DNA from: Rhizonema sp. PD37
GTDB taxonomy: Bacteria; Cyanobacteriota; Cyanobacteriia; Cyanobacteriales; Nostocaceae
Assembly (NCBI GenBank): GCA_029379215.1
Contig: JAQYWO010000015.1
Span: forward strand, 1-63,784
Length of the DNA stretch: 63,784 bases
Direction: 5' to 3'
The notes below the pieces were generated by a model. That model saw nothing but the letters and a program-made list of their open reading frames with translations. It did no database searches and was not told the DNA's origin. Shown one piece after another: positions 52,675 through 62,087 of the stretch (the stretch's first letter is position 1; each line of letters begins with the position of its first letter). Made by a program: the position numbers and the translations under genes.

Positions 52675-53958
52675 TTATTCCTCTACTTTGTGTGGCAAAT
52701 GGCGATGAAAAGCCTCGACCGCCCGAGCCACTCCGTCTTCTGCTTGGATCTTTCGACCCATTGCAGCTGCACGGGCTTGCATTGGCTGGTCATTGGTCGC
52801 TAGTTGAATCGCATCTGCTAACCGCTGAGCAGATAATTGGTGTGGCAAAATCGGCTTTGGTCCTAGACCCAACTCTGCTATACGAGACGCCCAAAAAAAT
52901 CGGTCATCTCCGCCTGGTATGGTTATAGAAGGGACACCAGCTCGCACGCCATAAGCTAATGTACCAGCACCTCCATGATGCACAAGTGCTGCCATTTGTG
53001 GGAATAGCCAATCAAATGGCACCCATTCTAACAGTTTAAAGACTTTATCTGATAAATCGAAATTCTCACTGAGGCTGTTTTCGCCAATGAGTTCTCCTGG
53101 TACTTGTAAAATGCACCTTTGACCTGTCTGAGCGATCGCTTCCAATACCAGTTTCAGTTCCGACTCTGTTAAACCACGACCACCAACGTACACTGGCGGC
53201 GACCCAATTGCGATAAAATCTACCAGGTCTATAGGTGGCTGCCAATTTTGAGGACAATCTATAAACCAGTAGCCAGTAACGTGCAACCAATCAGACCATT
53301 CAGACGGTTTAGGTAGTAAAGATGGGCTGTAGCCGTAGAGAAAAGGTAGTTTTTGCTGGTGTAGACGTTGAACTGGGCTTAACCACCAAGCAATAGGAGT
53401 TAAATTTAGGACTTTCTGTCGCCACTGATTTATAGACTGTCTAACAGATCGCCATAAGAGTTTATCAAACAAAAAGTAGGTTAGCCGATTGTAGATTCCA
53501 CCTAAACGCAATTCAATTGGTGCCGCTGGGTGAGGAAAAGCGTGTGTTGGACTAATAGGTGGGATACAGGCTGCATAGCAAGGTACATTTAGCTTTTCTA
53601 TTATATCATAGCCCAGCAATGAAAATTGACTTAAGATAATTGCTTCTGCTCCCTGGCAAAGATAGAGGAGTTGAGACAGGTAGCTATCTTCAAGAGGTTG
53701 CAGAACACTCCTAATATTATCAAAGATGTAAAAGGGGTTGGGATGGAGCCATTTCCAGAATGGCTCTGTTGAAAATTCTTCTGCATGTATATCCCTACAA
53801 ACACAGTCCAGACCCCATTTGCTGATAAATTCCTGACGAGCCTGATTAGTAAAAACAACTAGCTTTACCAAATGTCCTGCTTGTTGCAATCCCAGTCCTA
53901 ATGCAACATAGGGTTGCAGATCCCCAAGGGAACCACCTGTAACAATAGTAATACGCAT
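52675..53958 (-). CDS. glycosyltransferase, UGT/GT1-like family
   Basis: A glycosyltransferase of the GT-B fold (427 residues from the chosen ATG). The N-terminus MRITIVTGGSLGDLQPYV is the acceptor-side loop typical of the family, and the donor-binding motif is HHGGAGTLAYGVRAGVPS with GGDDRFFWA. Relatives glycosylate sterols, macrolides and cyanobacterial lipopeptides. With the sugar O-methyltransferase downstream it predicts an O-methylated sugar on the product. No sugar-nucleotide synthesis genes are in the window, so the donor may come from general metabolism. The frame is open to a TTG at 53970; the ATG at 53958, after GAGAAGAG, is preferred. Confidence 0.88.
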   Translation of the reverse strand: MRITIVTGGSLGDLQPYVALGLGLQQAGHLVKLVVFTNQARQEFISKWGLDCVCRDIHAEEFSTEPFWKWLHPNPFYIFDNIRSVLQPLEDSYLSQLLYLCQGAEAIILSQFSLLGYDIIEKLNVPCYAACIPPISPTHAFPHPAAPIELRLGGIYNRLTYFLFDKLLWRSVRQSINQWRQKVLNLTPIAWWLSPVQRLHQQKLPFLYGYSPSLLPKPSEWSDWLHVTGYWFIDCPQNWQPPIDLVDFIAIGSPPVYVGGRGLTESELKLVLEAIAQTGQRCILQVPGELIGENSLSENFDLSDKVFKLLEWVPFDWLFPQMAALVHHGGAGTLAYGVRAGVPSITIPGGDDRFFWASRIAELGLGPKPILPHQLSAQRLADAIQLATNDQPMQARAAAMGRKIQAEDGVARAVEAFHRHLPHKVEE

Positions 53959-54195
53959 ATCTCTTCTCAACTAGGAGTAATTAGATTTTGCTGAATTAAT
54001 AAGTAGGAAAAAGTTTTTTAAATTTTTATTTTTTAATACAGCAACAAACACTAATGATTCACAAAACCTTAATACCAGTATTTTTCACTCCTTTAATGCT
54101 TTATAGTGAATTTTTGCTTATTTCCCTGCGCTCTTAGTATCCTTGGTAATTCGTTAAAGAATTGTTGCTTAGCGGATAAATTTCATGAGTAATCT

Positions 54196-57100
54196 TTATC
54201 TCTTTGTGCGAAGTTGTTTTTGGCGATTTCTAGCCTGTTTTTGTTTCCCAGCACGATCGCGAACTTGCTCTACCTCTAGCTGTGCGTCTTTTCCCTCACT
54301 TAAATGTTTTGCCAACGAATTTATAGTTGGGTGTTCAAGCAGTTCAATCATTGATAAGTCTTGCGGCAACAGTTCCTGTAGTTGGCTGTGAACTTGAGCA
54401 ATTAACAACGAATGACCACCTATATCAAAAAAGTTGTCATGAATACCCACTTTTTCTAAGTGAAGCACCTCTTGCCAAACAGCAGCAATGGTTTGTTCCA
54501 CCTCAGTATTGGGTGGTACATAAGCAACTTCCAACTCTGGTCCAAACTCTTCTACGACTGCGAGGGCTTTCCTATCTATTTTACCATTAGAGGTTAATGG
54601 CAATGCATCCAGTTGTCGATAAGCTGAGGGAACCATGTACTCAGGTAGCTTTTGTTTGAGAAATTGACTCAGTTCACTGACGGAAGTGGATAACTCGGCG
54701 TTTAAAACAATGTATGCCACTAAACGCTGGTTGCCTGAGACATCTTCCTGTAAAACAACTACTGACTCTTGCACCCCCTGATGCTCTACAAGAGCCGCCT
54801 CAATTTCTCCTAGTTCAATGCGGAAACCTCGGAGCTTTACTTGGCTGTCAATCCGTCCAAGAAACTCAAGAGTCCCATCACAACAATAACGAGCAAGGTC
54901 ACCTGTTTTGTACAGGCGCTCCCCTGATTCATTGCTGAAGGAGTTCGGAATAAACTTTTGTGCTGTCAGTTCAGGCTTGTTCAGATAACCCCGTGCGACT
55001 CCTTTGCCGCCAATGTGCAGTTCACCTACAAGACCGATTGGCACTGGCTGCAAATGTGAATCCAATACGTAAAGCTGGGTGTTGGCGATTGGATGACCAA
55101 TGGGAATCGACCCTGACTGCTGCTTGTCATTTACCTGATAAATACAGCAACCAACGACTGTTTCAGTTGGGCCGTATTCATTTACCAGCATTGTATTAGG
55201 AGCAAACTTTTGCCAAAAGGCAATGTGCTGTGCTGATAAGTTTTCACCTCCAATGATCAAAGCTCGCGTGCGACCTGCTGCTTCTTGAGAAGAGAACTGC
55301 TGACCAAGCAACTCCAAGTGAGCAGGTGTAAGTTTGACCAAGCTTAAATTGGAGCTTTGGCTTAGAGCAGTGTAAAGCGTCTGAATATCTCGGTTTTCTG
55401 GCAGCAGTTTTACCTGACCACCCACTAGTAAGGGCGAAAATAGACTTGTGATTGTGAGGTCAAAACTTAGAGGCGAGTGAACTAGCGTCCCTGTTCCTTG
55501 CTCAACTGTGTAAGCTTGCGTACACCAGTTTAGGTAGTTGACTAGTCCTCGGTGAGGAATCAATGTTCCCTTGGGCTTGCCAGTAGAGCCAGAGGTGTAG
55601 ATGACATAGGCCAGGTTTTCAGGGATTGTGTGACTGACAGGGTTTTCTGTATTTTCCTGGGCTATGTCTTCCCAATCAGTGTCAAGGCAAACAACTTTGG
55701 TTCCATCTGAGGGCAAGTTAGCTGCTAGACGCTGCTGAGTCAACAGTATAGGTATATTACTATCTGTTATGATATAGGCTTGTCGCTCAGGTGGATAGGT
55801 TGGTTCAATCGGCACATAGGCTCCACCAGCTTTGAGAATACCCAACACTGCGACCACCATCAAAAGCGATCGCTCTACGCAAATCCCCACCAGTACCTCT
55901 GGTCCGACTCCTAGTTGCTGTAAATAGTGCGCGAGTTGATTTGCTTTTGCGTTGAGTGAATCATAGGTTAGTTGCTCTTTCGCAAATATTACGGCGACGT
56001 TATTTGGGTTTTGCTCTACTTGTTCTTGCAACAGATGGTGGATACACTTGTCATTTGGATAAGTGGTCTTTGTATTGTTGAACTCAATCAGCAATTGCTG
56101 CCGCTGCTGATCGCTCAAAATCTCCAAGCGACTAATTACTGCTTCAGGATTATTGGCGACGCTTTCTAACAAAGTCTGAAATTGCCCCGCCAAACGTTTT
56201 ATATCGTCAATTTGGAATAAATTGGAATCATAGTGAAATTCGTAACCCAGAGATTTTTCCCGACACAGACAAGAGAGTTTTACTTTGAATCTATCAATAT
56301 ATGCGTACTGCTGATAAATGGAAAGTGATAAATTGTTGTCTACAGAATACTTTGCTCTTGTGTGTTCAAACTCGAAACAAAAGGGGAAGAAGGAAGATTT
56401 TGCTATATTCCCAGTAGTTTCAGCAGTCTGTTCTTGGGTAAAATACTGCTGCCATTCAGCATTTTTACTGCTAAATTCGTTAACTTGCTGCAAAATCTCG
56501 ATAAATGTACGGTTTTCTTCCAGATGACAAACAAGCGGTAAATATTTTGCAAACAGCCCTAAAGCTGACTCTAATTCCTCATAATTTCGACCATCACAGG
56601 CAGTACCAATCAAAATCTTTGACTGTTGTGTGAGTCGCCATAGCAAAATTGAAAAGCAAGTTAGTAAAACGATTTCTGTCGTAGTTTCATACTTTTGGGC
56701 GATCGCATCAATTTTTGCTGCTAGCTCATCAGCAATCGGTGAGGCAAGAAATTTAGGCGAAAATCCTGGTTCGACTGTAGGCTGATTTTCGCTTATTAGT
56801 TTCAAACTAAAAAGGGCAGAAAAATTTAGCTGACACCAATACTCTCTTCCTGCTTTTGTCTCCTCTGACTCAAGTAAGTCATTGAGAATTTCGGATACAT
56901 CAGCATACTGAATCGGTTCATCAAATAACTGTTCGCCATGCAAGCAGGCTGCGTATGAAACACTGATTTCACGCACAAAATTTTTCAGTGTTTCTGTATC
57001 TGCATATACAGCTGGCAAATTGATAAGCAACGTATGTCTCTCATCAGACAACTCAACCAAGGCAATATACAATGGTGAATCCTGCTCAAAATCGAAAGGC

Positions 57101-57489
57101 AGTTGACTTACTTCATGAAAAAGTGCCTCAATTTTGACTTCTTGTTCTTGCGGAGTCAGACTACTAAAATTATGCTCATGAATAAATGGGAATGCTTGAT
57201 CGTCTTCCTTACCAACAGTTCCAACGGATAGCGTATCATTGATAATTTGAAGCGGGATATCCATCCCCGGCAAACAACGAAAAGTAGTACGCAAAATTTC
57301 ATGTCGATTCAAGACATTCTCTAAAGCCGTCTCGAAAACTTTTCTGTCGAAATTCCCCTCAATTCGAACAGCACACTGAACACGATAAGGCAGCGTTGTC
57401 TCACCTTGCTGTAACAACCATAGATGCTTTTGCTGTGGTGAAATTCGGAAACCTTTGATAATTTTCTTTTGCGTATCTGTAATTTGCAT
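54196..57489 (-). CDS. NRPS subunit: interface-like C domain, A (Asn), PCP
   Basis: A 1097-residue subunit, the first amino-acid module. Residues 1-460 are condensation-like but carry LPAVYAD at 158-164 in place of HHxxxDG. The A domain (IYTSGSTGKPKG at about 630) has the code D-L-T-K-I-G-E-V-G-K. The Glu where the other two modules have His fits Asn (Asp is the alternative). The PCP has FFDIGGHSLL. The catalytic C domain is at the end of the FAAL protein and the TauD oxygenase is encoded in between (nine-base gap to this gene), so the three genes form one split module adding acylated beta-hydroxy-Asn. The 225 bases downstream, before the glycosyltransferase gene, hold no gene. Confidence 0.92.
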   Translation of the reverse strand: MQITDTQKKIIKGFRISPQQKHLWLLQQGETTLPYRVQCAVRIEGNFDRKVFETALENVLNRHEILRTTFRCLPGMDIPLQIINDTLSVGTVGKEDDQAFPFIHEHNFSSLTPQEQEVKIEALFHEVSQLPFDFEQDSPLYIALVELSDERHTLLINLPAVYADTETLKNFVREISVSYAACLHGEQLFDEPIQYADVSEILNDLLESEETKAGREYWCQLNFSALFSLKLISENQPTVEPGFSPKFLASPIADELAAKIDAIAQKYETTTEIVLLTCFSILLWRLTQQSKILIGTACDGRNYEELESALGLFAKYLPLVCHLEENRTFIEILQQVNEFSSKNAEWQQYFTQEQTAETTGNIAKSSFFPFCFEFEHTRAKYSVDNNLSLSIYQQYAYIDRFKVKLSCLCREKSLGYEFHYDSNLFQIDDIKRLAGQFQTLLESVANNPEAVISRLEILSDQQRQQLLIEFNNTKTTYPNDKCIHHLLQEQVEQNPNNVAVIFAKEQLTYDSLNAKANQLAHYLQQLGVGPEVLVGICVERSLLMVVAVLGILKAGGAYVPIEPTYPPERQAYIITDSNIPILLTQQRLAANLPSDGTKVVCLDTDWEDIAQENTENPVSHTIPENLAYVIYTSGSTGKPKGTLIPHRGLVNYLNWCTQAYTVEQGTGTLVHSPLSFDLTITSLFSPLLVGGQVKLLPENRDIQTLYTALSQSSNLSLVKLTPAHLELLGQQFSSQEAAGRTRALIIGGENLSAQHIAFWQKFAPNTMLVNEYGPTETVVGCCIYQVNDKQQSGSIPIGHPIANTQLYVLDSHLQPVPIGLVGELHIGGKGVARGYLNKPELTAQKFIPNSFSNESGERLYKTGDLARYCCDGTLEFLGRIDSQVKLRGFRIELGEIEAALVEHQGVQESVVVLQEDVSGNQRLVAYIVLNAELSTSVSELSQFLKQKLPEYMVPSAYRQLDALPLTSNGKIDRKALAVVEEFGPELEVAYVPPNTEVEQTIAAVWQEVLHLEKVGIHDNFFDIGGHSLLIAQVHSQLQELLPQDLSMIELLEHPTINSLAKHLSEGKDAQLEVEQVRDRAGKQKQARNRQKQLRTKR

Positions 57490-57498
57490 TTTTGTATA

Positions 57499-58548
57499 TT
57501 AAATAGCTTTGTGAGTGTAGGGTTCAGCCATTCCCACCACAATTTTTCGACAACCAATAAATGGTGTACGTCCATGAGCTACTAGCATATTGTCTAGCAT
57601 TAAAATATCTCCTTCCTGCCAAGGGAAAGTAACCGTTTCTTGTTGATAGCAAGAGCGAATCTCATCTAACACAGAGCATTCAATAGTCGAACCATCACCG
57701 TAGTAAGTATTTTGAGGAAGATCTGACTCTCTAAATTCTGCTAATAAAGACTCACGTATTGTTGATTCCAAGCTAGATACGTGAAAAAAAGCTGCATGAT
57801 TGAACCAGAGCATTTCATTAGTTTTTGGATGCACTGTAACAGCCTGTCGAATTTGTTTGGTTCTTAGGGAATTACCGTCTTTCCATTCAGCTTCAATGCC
57901 ATTTTTATAACAATACTCTTCGACCTCTAGCTTGTTCGTAGTTTGAAAAACTGTTTGCCAGGGAAGACCAAATCCGTTGCCAAAGTTGCGAACATACATC
58001 ACCTGCTTTTGAATGAATAGTTCTCTGATTTTTGGGTTAATGCGTTGAAAAACTTTCCTCACGTCGGCAATTGGCGTTTCTCCTCCCTGCTGCGGCGCTG
58101 TGATACAGAAAAAGAAGATTTTTAAAGGCCATGTATGCTGGTAGGAATTTTCGTTGTGTAGGAAAATACTTTGAGTGGCAGGGTAGTCAGTTGATGTATA
58201 AATATTACCATTTACGTGACTGCGTGGCGAGGAACGTTCTCGATATTCTAGTAACTCCCCCGATATAGATTTGATGAACTCTTCAAACTCAGCCACTCCA
58301 TTGACTTTAAAGTTACGAAAAAGTATTCCTCCGTATTTCAGCAATTCTGTTTCAATAAAAGACCGATTGTGCGTAGCCCAAACTGCAAGATTTACTCCCT
58401 CAACAGTAGGCTGGACTACTAAAGGTAGAAACTTTCCAGTCTGAAGAAATTCTGTTTTGATTAATCCGTCTTGGGACAAGCTCATAGCTTGCCGTCTTAG
58501 GGTTGGCAACTTTGTGATATTAAGCTTTTGAATTTCAGAGTTTTTCAT
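57499..58548 (-). CDS. stand-alone TauD/SyrP-like beta-hydroxylase
   Basis: A 349-residue Fe(II)/2-oxoglutarate oxygenase: His131 and Glu133 in FLHNENSY, distal His325 in VAHGRTPF, and Arg334 for 2-oxoglutarate. It is closely similar to the TauD domains fused behind C domains at 4456-9222 and 32862-36968, including the N-terminal linker (LPLVVQP). SyrP-type enzymes hydroxylate Asp on the beta-carbon while bound to the PCP. Its ATG overlaps the FAAL-ACP-C stop by four bases (ATGA), and the Asn-type module follows. It would therefore hydroxylate Asn on that PCP. Confidence 0.92.
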   Translation of the reverse strand: MKNSEIQKLNITKLPTLRRQAMSLSQDGLIKTEFLQTGKFLPLVVQPTVEGVNLAVWATHNRSFIETELLKYGGILFRNFKVNGVAEFEEFIKSISGELLEYRERSSPRSHVNGNIYTSTDYPATQSIFLHNENSYQHTWPLKIFFFCITAPQQGGETPIADVRKVFQRINPKIRELFIQKQVMYVRNFGNGFGLPWQTVFQTTNKLEVEEYCYKNGIEAEWKDGNSLRTKQIRQAVTVHPKTNEMLWFNHAAFFHVSSLESTIRESLLAEFRESDLPQNTYYGDGSTIECSVLDEIRSCYQQETVTFPWQEGDILMLDNMLVAHGRTPFIGCRKIVVGMAEPYTHKAI

Positions 58549-61500
58549 AATGCCAAATCTTCTTCAATTGCTTTCCGCTTCACGCTTTTAAATTTATGAA
58601 AACTAGTTTGTTTAAGTTCTTGTTCTTTGACAATTTGTTTTTCTGCGTTTGCTTCTAATAAAATTTCTTTTAGTACGTTCAACCTAATTTTGGGTTGAAC
58701 TACAATAGTACGTAGAAGTGTTTGAAAATTTGACAAGAGATTTGTAATAGTAACAGCCTCAAACAAGTCTGTACTGTACTCCATCCAACCCATCAAACCT
58801 TGCTCTGTTTCCGTTAGATTCAGCAGCAAGTCATACTTTGCAGTTTGACTATCAACCTCGCTGACATTCACAGTTAGACCCGGAACCGCTAAGGGCGGCA
58901 TGGCTACATTTTGAAGCACAAGCTTGACTTGAAATAGGGGCGTACGATCTAAAGTCCGTTGTGGGTTCAATACCTCCACTAGCTTATCAAAGGGCATTTC
59001 CTGATGTGCGTAAGCCCCTATAGTTATCTTGCGTACTCGCTTTAATAACTCATCAAAAGTGAGGTTCCCGGACAGGTTAATACGTAATACCAGTTGGTTG
59101 ACGAAAAATCCGATCAGTGGCTCAGTCTTAGCTTGATTGCGGTTCGCAATATCTGTACCGACCACAATTTCTTCCTGATCTGTGTACCAATGTAGCAGCA
59201 TTTGAAACGTTGCTAGCAATGTCATAAACAGTGTCACTTCCTGTTGCTGGCTCAGCACCTTGAGAGCATCCGTCAACGACTTAGACAACATTACAGATTG
59301 CCGTCTACCTTGGAAAGTTTGAACTGCTGGTCGGGGATGGTCGGTGGGCAGTTGCAGTATCGGGAGATTCTCCAGTTGTTTTTTCCAGTAAGTTAGTTGC
59401 GACTCCAACACTTCCCCCTGTAGCCACTGGCGTTGCCAGATTGTATAATCTGCATACTGAATAGGCAACTCAGGTAAAGGCGAAGGTTGTTCGTTAGAAT
59501 AAACTTGGTAGAGTACTGTCAGTTCCCGAAAGAGGATTCCCATAGACCAGCCGTCAGAGGCAATGTGGTGCATTGTCAACAACATTATATGTTCTTGCTC
59601 GCCGCACTGTACAAGAGTCACTCTTAGCAATGGTCCCTGTGTCAAATCAAAAGGCTGCCGAGCCTCCTGAGTAGCTAGCCACTGCACTTCTGCTGCACGA
59701 TGAATTTCAGGGAGATCCCGCAAGTCTACCACAGGTAACTTTAACGTTGAATCTGGGCAAATGACCTGCATTGGCTTCCTCTCTACAGTAGTAAACGCCG
59801 TTCGCAAGGCTTGATGTCGTCGGACGATTTCATTGAAGCTTTGCTCTAGCACCGTTACGTTGAGGACATCTTTCAGCTGGACGACAATAGAAATGTTATA
59901 GAAAGGATTCCCTGGTTGCAATCGATCAAGAAACCACAGTCGCTGTTGAGCAAAAGATAGAGGGTAAAATTTCGCAGCTTTCGGCAATTGGGTAAGGGTC
60001 ACTGACGGCATACAAGCGGTCGTTGTCAGTTCAGCAAGTATCTTTGTGGCTAACTGAGTGATGTGAATACCTTCAAAAAAGTCAGCTACAGGTACGGTAA
60101 CTTCAAACTCATTCTCAATCCTGTTTTTTAACTCAAAGACTTTTATAGAATCTAGTCCCAAGGAGCTTAATGGTTGCTTAAGTTTGATTTCATGCAGTGG
60201 AATTGAAAGCACCCGTGCTATCTGTTTCTGAACATAAGACTCTAACAGCGGCTGACACTCGCGTGGAGTGAGGGCTAAGAGAGTTTCGCGCTGCAACTTA
60301 TTCTCGTTTTCATCAATATCAATACTTTTTTGAATGCTACTGCCAACGACTTCTAGCTTACCTGCTTGAAAATCAGCTTTTGTAGCACGACGTTGAATTT
60401 TGCCACTGGAGGTTTTGGAGATAGTCCCAGGTTTTACCAACACCACTGCATAAACTTGTACCTCATGCTCCTCAGTGACTGCCTGACGAATTCCCGCTAT
60501 GACTTCCTCAAGATTTGGTTTAGCACGAAACCCTAACTCTTGGACTACGACTAATCGTTCTTCATTCTCTATCTCAATTGAGAAAGCTGCACCACTACCT
60601 GAACGTAATGATGAATGACTCCGTTCTGCCGTTAATTCTATATCTTGTGGGTAAAGGTTGCGACCACGAATAATAATTAAATCTTTGGCTCGACCTGTAA
60701 TATAGAGTTCTCCATTATCCAAAAAGCCTAAGTCACCAGTGCGTAAAAATGCTCCCTCTCCTGTATCTTTAAGATAGGCTTGAAATGTTTGCTTTGTCAG
60801 ATCAGGAGAATCCCAATAACCTTGACCTACGCTCGGACCTGATACCCAGATTTCTCCAACTTCATCTGGTGAGCAGCTAGTCAATGTTTCGGGGTTGACA
60901 ATAACTATCTGCTGTTGAGGAATGGTTTGACCGCAACTGACAAAGGTGTGGCTATCTTTGCTCTGGGCACTTGCTGATACTATCTGGTTTTGTGAAAGTG
61001 CAAATTTCTCTACAGTTTTAACATCAGGTAAAGCTTTCTGTATTCCACCGGAAACCATCAGTGTTGCTTCCGCCATGCCGTAACAGGGATAGAATGCTTC
61101 AGGGCGAAACCCACATTCACCAAAGGCTCTGGCAAATCGTTCTAAAGTCTCCTGCCAGATTGGTTCAGCACCATTAAATGCGACACTCCAACTACTTAAA
61201 TCGAGAGACTCTTTTTGTTGTTGAGTAATTTTTTGAATACAATGCTCATAAGCAAAGTTGGGACCACCACTCGTAGTACCTTTGTAGCGAGAAATCGCCT
61301 GTAGCCATCGATATGGACGTTGTAGAAAAGAAGGAGGGGACATTAAGATGCAACCAAACCCACCATACAAAGGTTGCAAAATACCACCAATTAACCCCAT
61401 ATCATGGTAGACAGGTAGCCAGGAGACAAATTTACTGCCGGGAGAATGTTCCATGATTTGGTAAGTCACGGCAGCATTATGCAGCAAGTTGCCATGACTG

Positions 61501-62075
61501 AGCATAACTCCCTTTGGTGTTCCCGTAGAACCCGACGTGTATTGCAAGAAAGCGAGGGTATCTGCATTGATTTTAGGCTGTCGCCAGGAATCTTCTAAAC
61601 CCTGTGCTAGATTGTCAGTAACAAGCCAGCGAAAGCTTCCGATATTTGTTTGTTTTGTAAGTATGGATTGTAATGTGGGAAGTATCGCTGTTGTGGTCAG
61701 AGCAACTCTTGCCTGTGCATTTGTGCTAATAGCCAGTATTCTGTCTGTTTTGCGTTCATTGCGAGGTGGATAAGCTGGAACCGCTACGACTCCTGCGTAG
61801 AGACAGCCAAAAAAAGCACTTAAGTAATCTAGCCCTGGCGGATAAAGCAACAGAGCTCTTTGCCCCCACAAACCTTCACTTTGGAGTTGAGTGGCGATCG
61901 CTCGACTACGCCGATCCAACTCAAAGTAAGTCAGCGTTGATTCCTGAGTCTCTCCATCTTCGAGGAAGGTGAACGCTTGTTTGTGCGGCGTTTTTAAACT
62001 GCGGTAACGCAAAATATCAACGACAGTCGCACATTGGTGGGGAATTTCTGGAAATTTATGGAGAATTAAAGTCAT
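58545..62075 (-). CDS. loading protein: fatty acyl-AMP ligase, ACP, condensation domain
   Basis: The first enzyme of the line, 1176 residues from the chosen start. Positions here are counted from an in-frame GTG at 62102. FAAL domain about 10-590, with AMP-binding YTSGSTGTPKG near 190 and the A10 lysine region SSGKIQRR; ACP with Ser652 in LGLDSIKV; condensation domain about 710-1140 with intact HHIASDG (845-851). FAALs activate free fatty acids as acyl-AMP and load an ACP, so the product is a lipopeptide; the C domain acylates the first residue. The C-terminal tail (KFKSVKRKAI) matches the C-to-TauD linker of the fused proteins (KFKNFKPKAI). The ATG at 62075 is chosen over the GTG because an AGAGG site lies seven bases upstream. 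Confidence 0.93.
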   Translation of the reverse strand: MTLILHKFPEIPHQCATVVDILRYRSLKTPHKQAFTFLEDGETQESTLTYFELDRRSRAIATQLQSEGLWGQRALLLYPPGLDYLSAFFGCLYAGVVAVPAYPPRNERKTDRILAISTNAQARVALTTTAILPTLQSILTKQTNIGSFRWLVTDNLAQGLEDSWRQPKINADTLAFLQYTSGSTGTPKGVMLSHGNLLHNAAVTYQIMEHSPGSKFVSWLPVYHDMGLIGGILQPLYGGFGCILMSPPSFLQRPYRWLQAISRYKGTTSGGPNFAYEHCIQKITQQQKESLDLSSWSVAFNGAEPIWQETLERFARAFGECGFRPEAFYPCYGMAEATLMVSGGIQKALPDVKTVEKFALSQNQIVSASAQSKDSHTFVSCGQTIPQQQIVIVNPETLTSCSPDEVGEIWVSGPSVGQGYWDSPDLTKQTFQAYLKDTGEGAFLRTGDLGFLDNGELYITGRAKDLIIIRGRNLYPQDIELTAERSHSSLRSGSGAAFSIEIENEERLVVVQELGFRAKPNLEEVIAGIRQAVTEEHEVQVYAVVLVKPGTISKTSSGKIQRRATKADFQAGKLEVVGSSIQKSIDIDENENKLQRETLLALTPRECQPLLESYVQKQIARVLSIPLHEIKLKQPLSSLGLDSIKVFELKNRIENEFEVTVPVADFFEGIHITQLATKILAELTTTACMPSVTLTQLPKAAKFYPLSFAQQRLWFLDRLQPGNPFYNISIVVQLKDVLNVTVLEQSFNEIVRRHQALRTAFTTVERKPMQVICPDSTLKLPVVDLRDLPEIHRAAEVQWLATQEARQPFDLTQGPLLRVTLVQCGEQEHIMLLTMHHIASDGWSMGILFRELTVLYQVYSNEQPSPLPELPIQYADYTIWQRQWLQGEVLESQLTYWKKQLENLPILQLPTDHPRPAVQTFQGRRQSVMLSKSLTDALKVLSQQQEVTLFMTLLATFQMLLHWYTDQEEIVVGTDIANRNQAKTEPLIGFFVNQLVLRINLSGNLTFDELLKRVRKITIGAYAHQEMPFDKLVEVLNPQRTLDRTPLFQVKLVLQNVAMPPLAVPGLTVNVSEVDSQTAKYDLLLNLTETEQGLMGWMEYSTDLFEAVTITNLLSNFQTLLRTIVVQPKIRLNVLKEILLEANAEKQIVKEQELKQTSFHKFKSVKRKAIEEDLAL

Positions 62076-62082
62076 TATTCCG

Positions 62083-62087
62083 CCTCT
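62083..62087 (-). promoter_or_regulatory. ribosome binding site of the first cluster gene
   Basis: AGAGG seven bases upstream of the ATG at 62075 decides the FAAL start. The leader beyond it contains a near-palindrome, TTACACAAAGTGTGA (about 62143-62157), but I could not place convincing -10/-35 boxes. Confidence 0.6.

Noticed and set aside
161..62075. Assignment to a named product such as hassallidin, puwainaphycin, anachelin or microginin
   Set aside because: Individual parts recall each of these, but the combination (three interface modules, hydroxymalonyl set, Dap genes, two beta-aminations, sugar methylation) fits none that I know.
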